Under the pieces are notes generated by a model. The model was not told the DNA's origin. It saw nothing but the letters and a program-made list of their open reading frames with translations, and did not search any database. From Rhodovulum kholense (lineage in GTDB: Bacteria > Pseudomonadota > Alphaproteobacteria > Rhodobacterales > Rhodobacteraceae), in assembly GCF_003053725.1 (NCBI RefSeq), contig NZ_QAYC01000001.1, positions 62,001-126,000 of the forward strand: 64,000 nt of DNA. The letters run 5' to 3'. A program made the translations under genes and the position numbers. Position 1 is the stretch's first letter; each line of letters opens with the position of its first letter. Positions 19,615 to 29,658 of the stretch are shown here, one piece after another.

Positions 19615-20900
19615 TGGGGCTGCCGCAGGCGAAACTGACCGCGACCGAGGCGCGGCTGGCCTCGCTCGCGATGCCGGTTCAGGCGGGCTGGACGCGGCCC
19701 CTGCGCGAGGCGGCGCTGACCCGGGTGCAGGACCTGGGCCTGCCCGGGCGGCGCGACGAATACTGGCGCTTCACCCGTCCCGACGAGCTGATCTCGGCCG
19801 CGCCGGTGCCGGCGGCGGTGCTGCCGCCCGCCGAGAACGCCACTTTCGAAGACATCGACCGGCTGCGTCTCGTCTTCGTCGACGGGGTGTTCGACCCCGA
19901 GGCGTCCGACGATCCGGCGCTGGCCGGGCTTGAAATCACCCGTCTGGCCGAGGCCGAGGCACAGGACATCCCCTGGGCGGCCGATCTTTACGGCGTGCTC
20001 GAGTCCCGCGGGCAGAGCCCGGTGCCGCGTCCGCTGGCCGCGCTGAACACCGCCTTTGCCACCGATGGCGTGCTGATCCGCGCCACCGGCAAGGTCGAGA
20101 AGCCGGTGAACCTGGTCTATCGCCATTGCGACGAGACCTCGGATGCGATCCTGCATCACCTGATCCGGGTCGAGCCCGGCGCCGATCTGACCGTGCTGGA
20201 AACCGGCCCGGCGGCGGCGCGGTTCAACAAGGTGATGGAGGTCGACGTGGCCGATGGCGGCGCCTTCCACCATGTGCGCAGCCAGGGCCGCGACCACGAC
20301 CGCCGCGCCGCGACCCATATCTTCGCGCGGCTGGGCGAGGAAAGCATCTTCAAGTCCTTCACCCTGACCATGAACGGCGCGATGACCCGCAACGAGGTGG
20401 TGATCGAGCTGACCGGCGACGAGGGCGTGGCCCATGTCGCGGGCGCCTGCATGGGCGATGGCAGCTTTCATCATGACGACACCGTCTTCATCACCCATGA
20501 CGCGGTGAACTGCGAAAGCCGTCAGGTGTTCAAGAAGGTGCTGAGGAAGGGCGCGACCGGCGTCTTCCAGGGCAAGATCCTCGTCAAGGAGGGGGCGCAG
20601 AAGACCGACGGCTACCAGATCTCGCAATCGCTGCTGCTGGACGAAGAGGCTAACTTCCTCGCCAAGCCCGAGCTCGAGATCTATGCCGACGACGTGGCCT
20701 GTTCGCACGGCTCGACCTCGGGCGCGATCGACGAGGATGCGCTGTTCTACCTGCGCTCGCGCGGGGTGCCGAAGGCCGAGGCGCAGGACATGATGGTCCT
20801 GTCCTTCCTGGCCGAGGCCATCGAAGAGATCGAGTCCCAGGCGGTGCGCGACGAGGTCGTCGCGAGCCTTGCGGCCTGGCTCGAACGGCACCGGAGGTAG
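19614..20900 (+). CDS. sufD: Fe-S assembly protein SufD
   Basis: SufB paralogue in the SufBCD complex, needed for iron acquisition. 428 residues. Seen: RRDEYWRFTRPDEL near the N-terminus, the beta-helix core, and the C-terminal block ACSHGSTSGAIDEDALFYLRSRG, the conserved SufD signature including its His. The start at ATG 19614 shares a base with the sufC stop; GTG 19611 is also in frame and would add one residue. Confidence 0.97.
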
Positions 20901-20901
20901 G

Positions 20902-21381
20902 ATGGCCGTCACCACCGAAATCGTCGCGACGTGGCGCGGACCGCGCGCCGCGCTGCGGCGGCAGTTGCGGATGGGGCCGCGCGAGGATCGCGCGCTGATC
21001 TATCTGATGATCGCCTGTTTCCTGATCTTCATCGGGCAATGGCCGCGCCTTGCGCGCGAGGCCTACATGACGCCCGAGGTGCCGCTGGAGGCGCTTCTGG
21101 GCGCGGCGCTGTTTGGCTGGATGGCGCTGGCGCCGCTGTTCTTCTACGGGCTTGCGGCGCTCAGCCATCTGGTGGCGCGCGCGGTCGGGGGCAAGGGCAG
21201 CTGGTTCACCGCCCGGCTGGCGCTGTTCTGGACGCTGCTCTGCGTCTCGCCGCTCTGGCTTTTGCAGGGGCTGGTGGCGGGCTTCATCGGCGCAGGCCCC
21301 GCGCTGACGCTGGTCTCGACCGTTCTGGCGGTTGCCTTTCTCGCGATTTGGCTCTTGTCTCTGGTCGAGGCCGAGGCGTAG
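20902..21381 (+). CDS. Yip1-like membrane protein A of the suf operon
   Basis: 159 residues with about four membrane helices (for example LIYLMIACFLIFIGQW and LLGAALFGWMALAPLFFYGL). Similar in layout to YIP1-domain proteins. The start at 20902 follows GGAGG, 1 base after the sufD stop. With the next gene it forms a pair of small hydrophobic proteins between sufD and sufS that recurs in Rhodobacteraceae suf operons (known context). No catalytic motif is visible; a role at the membrane in cluster assembly or iron supply is only a guess. Confidence 0.8.
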   Translation: MAVTTEIVATWRGPRAALRRQLRMGPREDRALIYLMIACFLIFIGQWPRLAREAYMTPEVPLEALLGAALFGWMALAPLFFYGLAALSHLVARAVGGKGSWFTARLALFWTLLCVSPLWLLQGLVAGFIGAGPALTLVSTVLAVAFLAIWLLSLVEAEA

Positions 21382-21415
21382 GCCCGTGCCTGACGAGACG
21401 CAGGATAGCCCGATC

Positions 21416-22010
21416 ATGACCGAACCCAGACCCTCCTTGCTGTCGCTGGCCCGCGACACCGTCACCGATCCGCGCGGCAGCGCGGTGCGCATCCTGTCGC
21501 TGGCCCCGCCGCGTGCCGTGCTGTGGGAGGCGCTGGTTCTGGTCGTGATCCTCAGCGTCCTGCTGACCGAACTGGGCGAGCTGATCAGCCCGGCGCCGAT
21601 CGACCCGATGATGCCGGTCTTCATGCATTACCCGCTGGCGGCGGCGGCGGTGCAGGGGCTGCTTTTGGTTGTCACGGTGCATGCCATCGCCGGGATCGGC
21701 CGGGTCTTCGGAGGCACCGGCGATCTTGCCGGGGCGCTGGCGCTGACCGTCTGGCTGCAATTCATCATGGCCTGCCTGCAGGTGGTGCAGCTTGTCTTCC
21801 TGATCGTCCTGCCCCCCGCCGCGGGCCTTGTGGGCATTTTCGGCATCGGCCTTTTCTTCTGGCTTCTCAGTCACTTTGTTGCCGTTCTTCACGGCTTTCC
21901 CTCGGTCCTGAAGACCTTTGCGATGATCGTCTTCTCGATGATCGGGATCGTCTTCGGGATGAGCCTGATCCTGTCGATCCTCGGTATCACCCTGACCGGA
22001 GCCATGCCCG

Positions 22011-22018
<8 letters not shown>
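21416..22018 (+). CDS. Yip1-like membrane protein B of the suf operon
   Basis: About 200 residues with five hydrophobic helices, YIP1-domain type. Seen: an N-terminal segment SLARDTVTDPRGSAVRILSL typical of bacterial Yip1-domain proteins, then helices at LWEALVLVVILSVLL, AVQGLLLVVTVHAIAGI and FIMACLQVVQLVFLIVL. GTG 21386 is an alternative start giving ten more residues. The end overlaps sufS by 8 bases, so it is translated with the operon. Function unknown. Confidence 0.8.
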
Positions 22019-23231
<1,213 letters not shown>

Positions 23232-23234
23232 CCG

Positions 23235-23265
23235 GGCGCAATCCGCGCCCTTGGTCTTCTCCTCC
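23235..23265 (+). terminator. Weak hairpin terminator after sufS
   Basis: GGGCGC-AATCC-GCGCCC directly after the sufS stop, followed by TTGGTCTTCTCC. Stem of only 6 bp and a poor U-run, so termination may be partial. Confidence 0.5.
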
Positions 23266-23312
23266 CCGTCCCGGCGCCGCGCGCGTGTTTGACGCAGTGC
23301 CAAGGGCGGGAC

Positions 23313-23335
23313 TGCGCGAGAAACTTTCTTGCGCA
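23313..23335. promoter_or_regulatory. 23-bp palindrome upstream of the lyase gene
   Basis: A nearly perfect dyad about the base 23324: outer arms TGCGC and GCGCA, inner arms AGAAA and TTTCT. It lies 40 bases before the lyase start, where an operator would be expected. It has no U-run, so it is not a terminator. The binding protein is unknown. Confidence 0.5.
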
Positions 23336-23374
23336 ATCACGAGGCCGTGACATCGGTCCGAGGAGGAGACCCCC

Positions 23375-24823
23375 ATGCCCAGCGTCCGTTTTTTCAGCGG
23401 CGAGACCGTCCCGCTAGAAATGCACAAGGTCCGCGTCGTCCAGAAGCTGACCCTGCCCGATATCGACACGCGTCTCGCGGCGATCACCGCGGCGGGCAAC
23501 AACACGTTCCTTCTGCAGAACAGGGACGTGTTCATGGACATGCTGACCGACAGCGGCGTCAACGCCATGAGCGACCGGCAGGTTGCCGCGATGATGGTGG
23601 CCGATGACAGCTATGCCGGGTCCGCGACCTATACCCGGCTGGAAACCCGGCTGCGCGAGATCTTCGGCATGGACTGGATCCTGCCGACCCACCAGGGCCG
23701 CGCCTGCGAGAACATCCTGGCGCAGGTGCTGGTGACGCCGGGCTCGATCGTGCCGATGAACTATCACTTCACCACCACCAAGGCGCATATCGTGCTGAAT
23801 GGCGGCCGCGTCGAGGAGATCATCCATGCCCGGGGCCTCGAGGTCACCTCGGACGAGCCGTTCAAGGGCGACATGGATGTGGCCGCGCTGGAACGCCTTG
23901 TGGCCGAGCATGGCGCAGAGCGCATCGCCTTTGTCCGGGTCGAGGCGGGCACCAACCTGATCGGCGGCCAGCCGGTCTCGCTGGCCAACCTTCGCGAGGT
24001 GCGCGCGGTCTGCGACCGGCACGGGCTGACGCTGGTCTATGACGCGAGCCTGATGGCCGACAACCTCTACTTCCTCAAGACCCGCGAGGCCGCCTGCCGC
24101 GATCTGTCGATCCGCGAGATCACCCGCCAGATCGCCGATCTCTGCGACGTGATCTATTTCTCGGCCCGCAAGCTCGGTTGTGCGCGCGGCGGCGCGATCT
24201 GCGTCCGCGACGAGGCGCTTTACAACCGGATGCGGGGGCTGGTGCCGCTTTACGAGGGCTTCCTGACCTATGGCGGCATGTCGGTGCGCGAGATCGAGGC
24301 GCTGACCGTCGGGCTTGACGAGACCATGGACGAGGACATGATTTCGCAGGGGCCGCAATTCATCGCCTACATGGTGGGCGAACTCGACCGCCGCGGCATT
24401 CCGGTGATCACGCCGGCGGGTGGGCTTGGCTGTCATATCGACGTGATGCGTTTCCTCGATCACGTGCCGCAGGCGCAGTATTCGGCGGGGGCGCTGGCCT
24501 CGGCGCTGTACATCGCCTCGGGCGTGCGCGGGATGGAGCGCGGCACCCTGTCCGAACAGCGCGCCCCCGACGGCACCGAGCCGCTGGCCAATATGGAGCT
24601 GGTGCGGCTCGCCATGCCGCGCCGGGTCTTCACCCTGTCGCAGGTCAAATACGCCATCGACCGGATCGACTGGCTTTGGCAGAACCGTCGGCTGGTGGGC
24701 GGGCTGACCTTCGTCGAGGAACCCGAGATCCTGCGTTTCTTCTATGGCCGCCTCGCGCCGGTCTCGGACTGGCAGCAAAGGCTTGTGGCGCAGTTCAAGG
24801 CCGATTTCGGCGACAGCCTCTGA
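23375..24823 (+). CDS. Beta-eliminating lyase, tyrosine phenol-lyase/tryptophanase family
   Basis: PLP enzyme that splits an aromatic amino acid into pyruvate, ammonia and phenol or indole. 482 residues. Seen: FLLQNRDVFMDMLTDSG, PTHQGRACENIL, the PLP lysine at 266 in SARKLGCARGG, LYEGFLTYGG, and the substrate-carboxylate Arg region LAMPRRVF. At 386-390 it reads GMERG, carrying the Arg (389) that in tyrosine phenol-lyases contacts the phenol ring (MERG) and that tryptophanases lack. Automated labels will probably say tryptophanase; the Arg favours phenol-lyase-like specificity, but divergence around the lysine makes both uncertain. Start after GAGGAGGAGA. Confidence 0.82.
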   Translation: MPSVRFFSGETVPLEMHKVRVVQKLTLPDIDTRLAAITAAGNNTFLLQNRDVFMDMLTDSGVNAMSDRQVAAMMVADDSYAGSATYTRLETRLREIFGMDWILPTHQGRACENILAQVLVTPGSIVPMNYHFTTTKAHIVLNGGRVEEIIHARGLEVTSDEPFKGDMDVAALERLVAEHGAERIAFVRVEAGTNLIGGQPVSLANLREVRAVCDRHGLTLVYDASLMADNLYFLKTREAACRDLSIREITRQIADLCDVIYFSARKLGCARGGAICVRDEALYNRMRGLVPLYEGFLTYGGMSVREIEALTVGLDETMDEDMISQGPQFIAYMVGELDRRGIPVITPAGGLGCHIDVMRFLDHVPQAQYSAGALASALYIASGVRGMERGTLSEQRAPDGTEPLANMELVRLAMPRRVFTLSQVKYAIDRIDWLWQNRRLVGGLTFVEEPEILRFFYGRLAPVSDWQQRLVAQFKADFGDSL

Positions 24824-24835
24824 GGGCTGTCCCGG

Positions 24836-25447
24836 TCAGGCCGGGCAAAGCCGCCCGTCCGTCAGCACCGTGTCGCGCGCGGCCAGCGCGCGGCGCAGCC
24901 CGGCATCGTGGCTGATCACGATCAGCGCCAAGCCGCGCGCCCGTGCCAGCGGCATCAGCGCCTGCCACAGATCGCGCGCCGCCAGCGCGTCAAGCTGGGC
25001 GGTGATCTCGTCGCAGATCAGCACCCGGGTCTCGGGCCGGATCATCCGCGCCAGCGACACCCGCGCCAGCTCGCCCCCCGACAGCTCGCCCGGAAGGCGC
25101 CGGTGCCAGTCGGGCCGGATGCCCAAAGCTGCCAGCGCCCCGGCATCGGGCGGGCCACCATTGGCCAGGATCTTCGCCACCGTCCAGCGCGGGTCGGTCG
25201 CGGCATCGGGCGACTGGGGCGCGTGCTGGACCGGGCAGGGCCCCCTGTCGGGAAGACCCGAGCCTTGCCAGCGGACGCGGCCGCCCTCGGGTCGTGTCCG
25301 CCCCGCAAGGATGCGGCCCAGCGTCGACTTGCCCGCGCCCGAGGCACCGCCGATCCCCAGCACCTCGCCGGGCGCAAGGCGCAGCGACACGCCGCGCAGC
25401 ACGTCGCGGCCGCCGAAGCCGTGGCGGATGTCTTCGGCGCTCAGCAT
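24836..25447 (-). CDS. ABC importer ATPase 2 (NikE/OppF-type)
   Basis: Second ATPase of the nickel/peptide-class importer. About 203 residues, shorter than typical NikE. Seen: Walker A GGASGAGKST, signature LSGGELARV, Walker B VLICDEITAQLD and His switch ISHD. It lacks the usual C-terminal OppF extension. The start at 25447 lies inside the end of the preceding ATPase gene (ATGCTGA). Last gene of the five-gene minus-strand operon. The nickel assignment comes from the NikR-type operator at the operon front. Confidence 0.85.
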   Translation of the reverse strand: MLSAEDIRHGFGGRDVLRGVSLRLAPGEVLGIGGASGAGKSTLGRILAGRTRPEGGRVRWQGSGLPDRGPCPVQHAPQSPDAATDPRWTVAKILANGGPPDAGALAALGIRPDWHRRLPGELSGGELARVSLARMIRPETRVLICDEITAQLDALAARDLWQALMPLARARGLALIVISHDAGLRRALAARDTVLTDGRLCPA

Positions 25448-26160
25448 GCCTCGGCCCACTCGGTTGCGGTCCAGGTCTGGGCGTCCCAAAGCGCGCGCGT
25501 GAAGGGGTGGGTCAGCCCCTCGGGGAAGGCGGCGGCCGGAACGGTCTCGACCGGGCGGCCCTCGCGCAGCACCGTCACGCGGGTCGTCGTCGCCACCAGC
25601 CGCGGCAGGTCGTGGCTGATGATCAGAACGCCGGTGCCCTCGGCGGCGAGCCCCGCCAGCAGCGCCATGATCCGGTCGGCCGCCCCGGGGTCGAGCCCCA
25701 GCGTCGGTTCGTCGGCGATCAGGGTTCCGGCCCCGGTCGCCAGCGCCGTTGCGATCAGCACCCGCTTGGCCATGCCGCCCGACAGCTCGTGCGGATAGGC
25801 GCGCAGGGCGGCCTCGGGCAGGCCGAGCCGCGCCATCAGCGCGGCCGGATCGGCGCGCCGCCCTGCAAGCCGGGCCATCCGTGCGATCTGCGTGCCCGCC
25901 CGGGCCAGCGGGTCGAGCGCCGTCACCGCCTGCGGGGCCAGGGCGATGCGGCCCGAGACCCCGATCCGGCCCGAAAGCTCGGCATTGCGGGGCAGGGTGC
26001 CGGTCAGCGCCTCGGCGATCAGGCTTTTCCCGGCCCCCGAGCCGCCGATCAGCCCCGCGCAGTCGCCGGACGCGACGGTCAGGCTGACGCCCGCAAGCGG
26101 GCGGGTCAGGCGCCCGTCATGCTGGCGGAAGGCGACCGACAGATCCTCGACGCGCAGCAT
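25441..26160 (-). CDS. ABC importer ATPase 1 (NikD/OppD-type)
   Basis: First ATPase of the importer, 239 residues. Seen: Walker A IGGSGAGKS, signature LSGGMAKRV, Walker B TLIADEPTLGLD and the His switch IISHD. Start at 26160 overlaps the stop of the permease gene (ATGA). Intact catalytic residues. Substrate is set by the binding protein, not by this subunit. Confidence 0.87.
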   Translation of the reverse strand: MLRVEDLSVAFRQHDGRLTRPLAGVSLTVASGDCAGLIGGSGAGKSLIAEALTGTLPRNAELSGRIGVSGRIALAPQAVTALDPLARAGTQIARMARLAGRRADPAALMARLGLPEAALRAYPHELSGGMAKRVLIATALATGAGTLIADEPTLGLDPGAADRIMALLAGLAAEGTGVLIISHDLPRLVATTTRVTVLREGRPVETVPAAAFPEGLTHPFTRALWDAQTWTATEWAEAC

Positions 26161-26996
26161 CAGGCGACGCCCTCCGTTGGATCGGCCGCGCGCCGCAGCG
26201 CCTCGCCGAAGCGTTCCACCGTCAGCGCGACCAGCATCAGGCCGGTGCCCGGGAAGACCGCGACCCACCAATGCCCGGCCATCAGTGCCCGCAGCGAGTC
26301 CGCCAGGATCACCCCGATCGAGGGCAGATGCGGCGGAATGCCGAGCCCGACGAAGGACAGCCCCGCCTCGTGCAGCACGGCATGGGGAAAGATCAGCACG
26401 AAGCCCGCCACGATCTGCGGAAGAAGATGCGGCGCCAGATGATGGCGGGCGATCCAGACGGGTCCGCGCCCGAGCCCGCGCGAGACCGCGACATAGTCGG
26501 ACGCCGCGACCGTCTGCGCCTCGAGCCGCAGGACGCGGGTCAGCCGGGGCCAGTGAGTCAGCCCGACGCCCAGGATCACGCCCGCCATGCCGCCGCCCGC
26601 GGCATAGGCGATCAGCAGGATCAGCACGAAATGCGGCAGCCCCAGCGCCAGCTCGGTCGCGACCCCCACAAGCCGGTCGGCCAGCCGGTGCGAGGCGGCG
26701 GCAAGCCCGAAGACGACCGCGACCGCCGTCGACAGCACCGCCGCGAACAGCCCGACCTTGATCGAGGTGGCCAGCGCCAGCGCGGTGCGCAACGCCATGT
26801 CGCGCCCCAGACTGTCGGTACCGAAGGGATGCGCCAGCGAGGGACCGAGATTGCGCGACAACGCGCTGACGGGCGGGCCTTCGGGTGGCAGGGCAAGCGC
26901 CGCCAACAGCAGCACCGCGACAAGCCCCAGCGCCAGCCCGCCCCGGATCAGCAGATCGCGGCGCACCGGCGAGGCGAGGGTGAGGGCGGCGATCAT
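26160..26996 (-). CDS. ABC importer permease 2 (NikC/DppC-type)
   Basis: 278-residue permease with about six helices. Seen: an N-terminal helix, HPFGTDSLGRDM (the conserved GTDxxGRD motif of DppC/NikC permeases), and the EAA-loop region AASDYVAVSRGLGRGPVWIARHH that docks to the ATPases. Start and stop both overlap neighbours by 4 bases. Confidence 0.9.
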   Translation of the reverse strand: MIAALTLASPVRRDLLIRGGLALGLVAVLLLAALALPPEGPPVSALSRNLGPSLAHPFGTDSLGRDMALRTALALATSIKVGLFAAVLSTAVAVVFGLAAASHRLADRLVGVATELALGLPHFVLILLIAYAAGGGMAGVILGVGLTHWPRLTRVLRLEAQTVAASDYVAVSRGLGRGPVWIARHHLAPHLLPQIVAGFVLIFPHAVLHEAGLSFVGLGIPPHLPSIGVILADSLRALMAGHWWVAVFPGTGLMLVALTVERFGEALRRAADPTEGVA

Positions 26997-27973
26997 GCCT
27001 GCCTCAGTCTTGGGTCGAGCAGCCGCGCCGCGATATCGGCGGCGAGATTGCCCAGAAAGACCACCACCAGCGTGGCCAGCGCGATCCCCAGCAAAAGCGG
27101 CGCATCGGCGCCCAGCGCCGCGCGCACCGTGGCCTGCCCAAGCCCCGGCCAGGCAAAGACCGTCTCGGCCAGCACCGACCCGCCGATCAGCTCGCCCGTG
27201 CCCGCCAGATGCACGGCCAGCGCCGGGCCCAGCGCGTGGCGCAGACCCGGCCGCCAGACCAGCCAGCCCGGGCGCGCGCCGTGGGCGGCCAGATGGCGCG
27301 CGGCGGGGCTTTCGAGAAAGGCCGCGGCGCGGGCGCGGCTGTGCAGGATCAGCGGCCCGGTCCCCACCACCGACAGGGTCGCGGCGGGCAGGATCAGGTG
27401 GTTGAGCCGCGCAGCCAGATCGGCCTCGTCGGCGGTCAGACCGGGCGGGGCCGCGCAACAGGAGGGCAGCCAGCCCAGCCCGACGGCGAAAAGCGCGATC
27501 AAGAGCAGCGCGACCCAGAACCCGGGGCTTGCCGTCAGCACCACGGCAAAGCCCCGGATCGCGCGGTCGGGCCAGCGCCCGCGCGTCGCGGCGGCGGTCA
27601 GCCCGAGGCCCAGCCCCACCGCGAAGGATATCACGAAGGCCAGCGCGATCAGCGTCAGCGAGGCCCCGGCCCGATCCGCCAGCACCTCGGCGACGGGCGC
27701 GTTGAAGGTGATCGAGCTGCCCAGATCGCCGCGCGCGATGTGGCCGAGCCACAGCGCGAACCGTTCGGGCGCGGGCGCATCGAGCCCCCAGGCCTGGGCA
27801 ATGGCCGCGCGCTGGTCGGGGCCGACATCCGCGACCCGGGCGCCGACATAGGCCGTGATCGGGTCGACCGGCGCCAGCGAGACCAGCGTGAAGAGCCCCG
27901 CCATGGCCAGCGGCAACAACCAGGCCAGCCGGATCAGCCGCTCGACCAGAAGCCGCCCGAGCCAGCCCGTCAT
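26993..27973 (-). CDS. ABC importer permease 1 (NikB/DppB-type)
   Basis: 326-residue permease. Seen: N-terminal membrane helix LIRLAWLLPLAMAGLFTLV, GDLGSSITFNAPV (the DppB motif), TASPGFWVALLLIALFA, and the EAA loop RHLAAHGARPGWLVWRPGLR. The start at 27973 overlaps the stop of the binding-protein gene. A CC pair in GWLPSCCAAPPG, where relatives have a substrate-channel loop, is unusual and could contact metal (inference). Confidence 0.9.
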   Translation of the reverse strand: MTGWLGRLLVERLIRLAWLLPLAMAGLFTLVSLAPVDPITAYVGARVADVGPDQRAAIAQAWGLDAPAPERFALWLGHIARGDLGSSITFNAPVAEVLADRAGASLTLIALAFVISFAVGLGLGLTAAATRGRWPDRAIRGFAVVLTASPGFWVALLLIALFAVGLGWLPSCCAAPPGLTADEADLAARLNHLILPAATLSVVGTGPLILHSRARAAAFLESPAARHLAAHGARPGWLVWRPGLRHALGPALAVHLAGTGELIGGSVLAETVFAWPGLGQATVRAALGADAPLLLGIALATLVVVFLGNLAADIAARLLDPRLRQA

Positions 27974-29532
27974 TCGCAGGTCCAGCGCCAGCCGGGCAGT
28001 CCCTGGGTGATCGGCCAGCCATGGCCATGCGGCTCGGTCTGGATCGGGCCGAGATCGAGACAATCGCTGACCCAGTAGGAATGGTCGATATTGATCAGCC
28101 AGGCCCAGGCCGCGTCGCCCTTCGCGCCAAAGCCCGTGGTCCCGTCCCATTGCGCGGCGCGCCATTCGGGCAGCGAGGCCTCGAAGGTCTCGGCGGCTTC
28201 GGCGGCGGCGAGATGGGCGTCGACCGCCGGGTTTTCGTAAAAGCCCGGATTGTACCAGCCGCGACCGGCAAAGCCGCTGTCATAGAGGTTGAAGACCTCC
28301 GACGGGTCGTGCGAGCCCCAGCCGAAGACCACCGGCTCGGAATGCATGAGCCGCCCGATCTCGTCCCAGCTCCGGCCGTCGGGGATCGCCCGGATGCCGA
28401 CCGGTTTCAGCGCCTCGGCGACCCCCAGCGCCAGCGCCTGCCGCACCGAGTCGGAGGCCGGGTAGACCAGCCGGAATTCGGCCTCGAGCCCGTCCTTTTC
28501 GCGCAGCCCGTCGCCATCGGCATCGGTCCAGCCCGCAGCCGCCAGCGTGGCGCGCGCGGCGTCGGGGCCGGTCTCGGTCAGGCGGTCCTCTGGGTTATCC
28601 CAGGGCAAACCGTCGGCCGGGCCATGGGCGGGCGCGCCATGGCCGTTGACCGCCAGCGCCAGCAGCGCGGTCCGGTCCACCGCCTGATCGACCGCCACCC
28701 GGATGGCGCGGTCGGCGGTGACATCGTTGCCGATGGGCGCGCCCTCGGCGGTCCGGCCGCCCGCGGGCCGCATCGGGAACATCACCCCGCGATTGTCGAC
28801 GCTTGGCACATGCAGCACCTGCATCCCCTCTGGCGCTGCATCGGCCTCGGCCGGGGGTACGGCGACGATCTGCGCCGCGCCGGTGCGCGCCAGCGCCAGC
28901 CCCGCCGCCTCGGCCCCGAAGACGAAGGTCACGCGCGGAAACGGGATGTCGGGGCCGTACCAGTAGGGGTTCGGCGCGACGATCAGCTGTTCGCCCTCGC
29001 GCCATTCGACCAGGCGGAACGGCCCGGCGCCGACCGGGTGGCGGGCGTAATCCGGCCCGTAGGATGCCTTTGGCACGATCCCCAGTGTCGCCAGATCTCC
29101 GGTGAAGGTGATCTGCGGGTGGCGGAGTTCGAGCTCGACCGTCAGCGGGCCGGTGGCGCGGGCCTCCTTCAGCACCTTGAGATCCGTCAGCCCGTCGCCG
29201 TCGCGCGCGGCGTTGAAGGTGAAGGCCACGTCCTCGGCGGTCAGGGGCGTTCCGTCCGAAAACCGCGCATCGTCGCGGAGCGTGACGGTCCAGGTCAGAC
29301 GGTCGTCCGACAGCGACCAGCCGGTCGCCAGATCGCCCGCCAGCGACAGGTCGGCCGCGCGCCTGAGCAGCGTCGCCTGAAACAGCGGATTTCCGTAGCG
29401 GCCCCAGCCCATGATCGGGTCAAAACCGGTCTCGGGTTCGCCGCCCACCGCCAGCACCAGCGGCGGGGCGGCCTCGACAGCCAGCGGCAGACTCAGCGAA
29501 ACGGCAAGGGCCAGGAAGGACAGAGGGCGCAT
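27970..29532 (-). CDS. Periplasmic substrate-binding protein (NikA/DppA family)
   Basis: 520 residues, SBP family 5, exported by an N-terminal signal peptide (MRPLSFLALAVSLSLPLAVEA, cleavage near VEAAP). Seen: WTVTLRDDARFSDGTPLTAEDVAF, the family signature; VGAGPFRLVEW; and the central NPYWYGPDIPF. Operon front, divergent from nikR, with a NikR-type operator between. Binding a nickel complex is inferred from that operator; by sequence alone peptide or another metal chelate is possible. Confidence 0.88.
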   Translation of the reverse strand: MRPLSFLALAVSLSLPLAVEAAPPLVLAVGGEPETGFDPIMGWGRYGNPLFQATLLRRAADLSLAGDLATGWSLSDDRLTWTVTLRDDARFSDGTPLTAEDVAFTFNAARDGDGLTDLKVLKEARATGPLTVELELRHPQITFTGDLATLGIVPKASYGPDYARHPVGAGPFRLVEWREGEQLIVAPNPYWYGPDIPFPRVTFVFGAEAAGLALARTGAAQIVAVPPAEADAAPEGMQVLHVPSVDNRGVMFPMRPAGGRTAEGAPIGNDVTADRAIRVAVDQAVDRTALLALAVNGHGAPAHGPADGLPWDNPEDRLTETGPDAARATLAAAGWTDADGDGLREKDGLEAEFRLVYPASDSVRQALALGVAEALKPVGIRAIPDGRSWDEIGRLMHSEPVVFGWGSHDPSEVFNLYDSGFAGRGWYNPGFYENPAVDAHLAAAEAAETFEASLPEWRAAQWDGTTGFGAKGDAAWAWLINIDHSYWVSDCLDLGPIQTEPHGHGWPITQGLPGWRWTCE

Positions 29533-29541
29533 GAGGACTCG

Positions 29542-29569
29542 GTATGATTTATGCCTTTCATCTTCATAC
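29542..29569. promoter_or_regulatory. NikR operator GTATGA-N16-TCATAC
   Basis: GTATGA at 29542-29547 and TCATAC at 29564-29569 with exactly 16 bases between, identical to the E. coli NikR operator half-sites and spacing. It begins 9 bases beyond the nikA-like start codon and lies about 90 bases before nikR, so it can regulate the transporter operon and perhaps nikR itself. Confidence 0.9.
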
Positions 29570-29658
29570 GCCCGGCGTGGCGGGAATGCCAAGCGCGGTT
29601 CTGTGCCTTGTTTGCCCCGCGCTCCGGAGGCAAAGTCGCCGCAAAGCGGGAGGGGCCC

